From CAYWWY01 sp964580185 (lineage in GTDB: Bacteria > Thermotogota > Thermotogae > MWEM01), in NCBI GenBank assembly GCA_964580185.1, contig CAZOJQ010000057.1, positions 1-8,772 on the forward strand: a stretch of 8,772 nucleotides of DNA, written 5' to 3'. A program made the position numbers and the translations under genes. The number at the start of each line of letters is the position of its first letter. Positions within the stretch are counted from its first letter, which is position 1. Positions 6,412 to 8,772 of this stretch are shown piece after piece. A model generated the notes under the pieces. It did not search any database. It was not told the DNA's origin and saw nothing but the letters and a program-made list of their open reading frames with translations.

Positions 6412-7709
6412 ATGCGTTTCATGATGAATACCGAAAGAAAGAGTGCGATGTCAATCACGCTGTTTCGCTTGTTAAAAGCGGAGATGTGATCGTATCAGCT
6501 GTGGCAGCCATGGAACCTCAACTCTTCCTTTCGCAACTGAATCGAGCTGTAGAGCATCTCGAAGAGGTGCATGTTTATACCTGCCTAAATATGAAAGACT
6601 ATCCCTTTTTTATGAACAAAGAAAACGAAGGTCGATTTCTTAATCAGTCTTGGTTTCACAGCGCAGGTGTTCGTGCGGCTATCAAACAAGGGTTAAAGAC
6701 AGCAACTTATGTACCCAACAATCTTCATGAAGCCGCAAGCAACCTTCTAGCATGGAAGGATCCGGATCTCTTTGTAGGCATCGCTTCACCTATGGACGAT
6801 CATGGTTTTTTCACGCTCTCATTGAGTATCGTTTTGGAACGCGACATAGTAGACCGTGCCAAAAAAGTAGTATTGGAAGTCAATCCATATGCTCCTCGCA
6901 CTCATGGCGAGACCCAGATCCATATCTCTGAAGTGGATGCCCTGTATGAAGTTGACTATCCCATTCCTGAGATTCCTGATGTTGGCCCCACTGAGATCGA
7001 ACAGAAAATAGCAGGGCACATTGCTCCATTAGTGGAAGATGGATCCACCCTTCAAATTGGGATTGGCGGAATCCCCAATGCTGTATCGAAACTAATGCTC
7101 GAAAAGAAGGAGCTAGGTATTCACACCGAAATGTTCACAGAATCGATTATCGATCTCTTTGAAGCAGGCGCTGTAACAAACCAGCAGAAGAGCCTGTGGC
7201 CAGGAAAAGCCATTTGCACATTCGCTTTAGGAAGCCGGAAAATGTATGACTTTGTCCACGACAATCCGGGTGTATGGTTTCTAAGAGGGAAGTATGTCAA
7301 TGACCCCTATGTGATCGCGAGAAATGATAAGATGATTAGCGTCAACACAGCTATAACCGTGGATCTTACAGGACAGGTTTGCTCAGAATCGATCGGACCA
7401 AGGCACTATAGCGGGACAGGGGGCCAGTTGGATACTCACCGTGGTGCAATCATGAGCCGCGGTGGAAAGGGAATCATTGCTCTGGGATCAACAACGAAAG
7501 ATGGGAAAAGTAAGATTGTGCCCACTCTCCCGATCGGATCAGCGGTTACCGTTCCTCGCCATGATTTGGATTATGTGGTAACAGAATACGGTATAGTCCG
7601 ACTGAGGGGATTAAGCGTATTTCAGCGGGCTAGAGCGCTGATTTCAATAGCTCATCCGGATCTTCGGAAAGAATTGGAACAGGATGCATTGAAAGCAGGA
7701 ATTTTGTAA
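6408..7709 (+). CDS. Acetyl-CoA hydrolase/transferase family, 4-hydroxybutyrate-type CoA transferase
   Basis: A 433-residue family I CoA transferase of the acetyl-CoA hydrolase/4-hydroxybutyrate CoA-transferase group, of normal length. It exchanges CoA between an acyl-CoA (often acetyl-CoA) and a free carboxylate through a glutamyl-CoA intermediate. The expected catalytic Glu is E241 in GIHTEMFTES. Other hallmarks are GIGGIPNAV (218-226), YSGTGGQLD (334-342), RGGKGIIAL and TEYGIVRLRG (392-401), ending with the usual AHPDLR (415-420). ATG 6408 overlaps the preceding stop as ATGA, with AAGGCGGG (6393-6400) seven bases upstream, so its translation is probably coupled to the KAS III-like gene. 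An upstream in-frame start at 6345 is rejected because it would lie within that gene. Candidate carboxylates are acetate, butyrate, 4-hydroxybutyrate, acetoacetate or whatever the adjacent transporter imports; the sequence does not decide. Cytoplasmic. Confidence 0.92.
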   Translation: MNAFHDEYRKKECDVNHAVSLVKSGDVIVSAVAAMEPQLFLSQLNRAVEHLEEVHVYTCLNMKDYPFFMNKENEGRFLNQSWFHSAGVRAAIKQGLKTATYVPNNLHEAASNLLAWKDPDLFVGIASPMDDHGFFTLSLSIVLERDIVDRAKKVVLEVNPYAPRTHGETQIHISEVDALYEVDYPIPEIPDVGPTEIEQKIAGHIAPLVEDGSTLQIGIGGIPNAVSKLMLEKKELGIHTEMFTESIIDLFEAGAVTNQQKSLWPGKAICTFALGSRKMYDFVHDNPGVWFLRGKYVNDPYVIARNDKMISVNTAITVDLTGQVCSESIGPRHYSGTGGQLDTHRGAIMSRGGKGIIALGSTTKDGKSKIVPTLPIGSAVTVPRHDLDYVVTEYGIVRLRGLSVFQRARALISIAHPDLRKELEQDALKAGIL

Positions 7710-7728
7710 AAGCAGAACCAACGGGAAA

Positions 7729-7739
7729 AAGGAGGTGAT
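7729..7739 (+). promoter_or_regulatory. Orphan full-length Shine-Dalgarno match with no standard start codon
   Basis: AAGGAGGTGAT is an unbroken 11-base match to the complement of the conserved bacterial 16S 3' end. No ATG, GTG or TTG follows at normal distance: the GTG overlapping the SD is followed by ATA and then TAG. An ATA at 7740 would open 26 codons ending in a TGA (7818-7820) that overlaps the binding-protein ATG. It may be a relic start, an unusual start or a ribosome standby site. Confidence 0.45.
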
Positions 7740-7780
7740 ATAGTCAAATCATCGTCTCTTTTTTACTGGAAATCGTATCA

Positions 7781-7800
7781 TCAGGGGTCATGGTCCCTGA
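7781..7800 (+). promoter_or_regulatory. RNA hairpin immediately upstream of the binding-protein SD
   Basis: TCAGGG (7781-7786) pairs exactly with CCCTGA (7795-7800). The next two pairs, G7787-T7794 and T7788-G7793, are wobble pairs in RNA, leaving a CAUG loop (7789-7792). It ends four bases before AAGGAGG (7805-7811). Without a T run it is not an intrinsic terminator; it may protect the downstream message or influence translation. As DNA it is a palindrome matching at 16 of 20 positions. Confidence 0.5.
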
Positions 7801-7816
7801 ATCCAAGGAGGTCAAC

Positions 7817-8772
7817 ATGAAGAAAATCGTGGTAATGGTATTGGCATGTTTGATGATCCTAAGCTCAGTATCCCTTGCACAAGAAGATGGCATTTATCCC
7901 GACAAAGTGGTAATCGGTTCCTTCCAGGCTTTATCTGGCGCGGTTGCCCCAATCGGAGTATCTATGAGGAAAGGGATGGATGCGTACTTCAATTGGGTCA
8001 ATGCAACCGGTGGTATTTATGGTCGTAAGATTGAACTGATCGTTGCCGATGATCAGTTCAACCCTTCCAGAACGGTTATCGAAGTCAAGCGAATGGTAGA
8101 ACAGGATCGTGTTTTTTCCATCGTTGGCGGACTGGGAAGCCCGGGATGTCTAGCTGTTATGGATTATTTGAACGACATGAAAGTGCCTTTTGTGTATCAG
8201 GGCGGAGGAACAAGCCTCTTTGCGATTCCTCCGAAGGAGTATATCTTCTCCGTTCAACCAAATTACACACTTGAAGGCGCATTGATGGCAAAGTATCTCA
8301 CGCAGGTGCTCAACAAACAGCGGATTGGAATCGTGTATCGGGCTGATGATGCGGGAAAAGAAGCGCATGCGTCCATGAAGGCATGGCTTGCTCAGAACGG
8401 GATGTCAAACAGGCTTGTAGCCGAAATCCCCGTCGCCGTAACCGCTCTTTCATTTGATAACGAAATCATCGAACTGATGCAGAAAAACGCGGATGCAGTT
8501 GCGCTGACCATGTGGCTGCCTCAGTCTCCAAATCTTCTCATTCAAGCGAGAGACTATGGCTATTCGCCTTTGTTCCTTGGCTCCTATGCCAACCCAGACC
8601 CCACTGTGATCGCCATGGCAGGAGACGCATCCGAAGGATTCCAAGCGATGGCATGGGTCTATCTGGATGTGGAATCCGAAGAGTTTGCAAAGTACATCGA
8701 TATCTATCAACAAAGCTTTCCGGGAGAGATTCCCAATGCTTACGCTGCTGCGGGTTTCATCGCAGGGGAAGT
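7817..8772 (+). CDS. ABC transporter substrate-binding protein, branched-chain amino acid type (3' end beyond window)
   Basis: The gene opens at ATG 7817, with AAGGAGG (7805-7811) five bases upstream, and stays open to the window end: 318 codons visible of an expected 370-400. The start encodes a Sec signal peptide: a KK n-region, a hydrophobic core (about 4-17) and a likely cleavage after SLA at 21, before QED. C11 lies too deep in the core for a convincing lipobox, so the mature protein is probably soluble in a periplasm. VVIGSFQALSGAVAP (31-45), NATGGIYGRKIELIVADD (62-79) and SIVGGLGSPG (101-110) are typical of the LivJ/Peripla_BP_6 fold. Such proteins bind amino acids, but also carboxylates, amides or aromatic acids, so the ligand is open. 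Its position after acyl-CoA genes suggests import of the substrate they process. An in-frame ATG at 7790 would add nine residues but lacks an SD. Permease and ATPase genes are expected downstream. Confidence 0.9.
   Translation, partial: MKKIVVMVLACLMILSSVSLAQEDGIYPDKVVIGSFQALSGAVAPIGVSMRKGMDAYFNWVNATGGIYGRKIELIVADDQFNPSRTVIEVKRMVEQDRVFSIVGGLGSPGCLAVMDYLNDMKVPFVYQGGGTSLFAIPPKEYIFSVQPNYTLEGALMAKYLTQVLNKQRIGIVYRADDAGKEAHASMKAWLAQNGMSNRLVAEIPVAVTALSFDNEIIELMQKNADAVALTMWLPQSPNLLIQARDYGYSPLFLGSYANPDPTVIAMAGDASEGFQAMAWVYLDVESEEFAKYIDIYQQSFPGEIPNAYAAAGFIAGE

Noticed and set aside
7736..7765. Intrinsic terminator after the CoA transferase gene (run of six T at 7759-7764)
   Set aside because: The only stem before the T run is TGAT/ATCA of four A/T-rich pairs, too weak for a terminator.
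7790..7816. In-frame upstream ATG for the binding protein
   Set aside because: It sits in the loop of a hairpin without an SD and would put charged residues before an otherwise ideal signal peptide; ATG 7817 has AAGGAGG five bases upstream.

Overview
The window is bacterial DNA of intermediate G+C. Seven complete genes and one cut gene all lie on the + strand. Strong Shine-Dalgarno (SD) sites precede most starts, and GTG and probably TTG are used as starts beside ATG. The solute-binding protein at the right edge has an ordinary Sec signal peptide with no convincing lipobox. That mildly favours a diderm (for example a spirochaete-, Synergistota- or Thermotogota-like organism) over a monoderm Bacillota, but the phylum is not settled by this sequence. 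I see no rRNA, tRNA, CRISPR array, transposase, integrase or phage gene.

Left unit (about 86-1623): a PhzF-family isomerase/epimerase-like protein (120-914) is followed after 19 bases by a flavodoxin-fold iron-sulfur flavoprotein (934-1623). An extended -10 element lies just upstream of phzF. The two genes probably share a transcript; their substrates are unknown.

Gap (1624-2033): about 410 bases with no credible gene. It contains several perfect inverted repeats. At its right end is a good sigma-70-type promoter (-35 ATGACA, 16-base spacer, -10 TATAAT) flanked by two copies of TGATTCAG, a plausible operator.

Right unit (2034-7709): a FabG-like short-chain dehydrogenase, a two-domain TetR regulator made of two complete TetR units in one chain, a biosynthetic-type acetyl-CoA acetyltransferase (thiolase), a FabH/KAS III-like condensing enzyme and an acetyl-CoA hydrolase/4-hydroxybutyrate-type CoA transferase. 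Spacings are 45, 11 and 38 bases, then a 4-base ATGA overlap, so this looks like one operon. After 107 bases comes the start of a branched-chain-amino-acid-type ABC transporter binding protein (7817 to beyond the end). That leader holds an 11-base SD match with no normal start codon after it, and an RNA hairpin directly before the real SD.

Working model (inference): the transporter imports an organic acid or amino acid, the CoA transferase activates it or exchanges CoA, and the dehydrogenase, thiolase and KAS III-like enzyme act on beta-hydroxy/beta-keto acyl-CoAs of short chain length. The tandem TetR protein would sense an acyl-CoA or related ligand and control the operon from the promoter near 1971-2009. 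No crotonase, acyl-CoA dehydrogenase or polyhydroxyalkanoate synthase is present here, so the full pathway and its direction cannot be read from this window. The most unusual items are the tandem TetR regulator and the KAS III-like enzyme, whose catalytic Asn position seems to be His.
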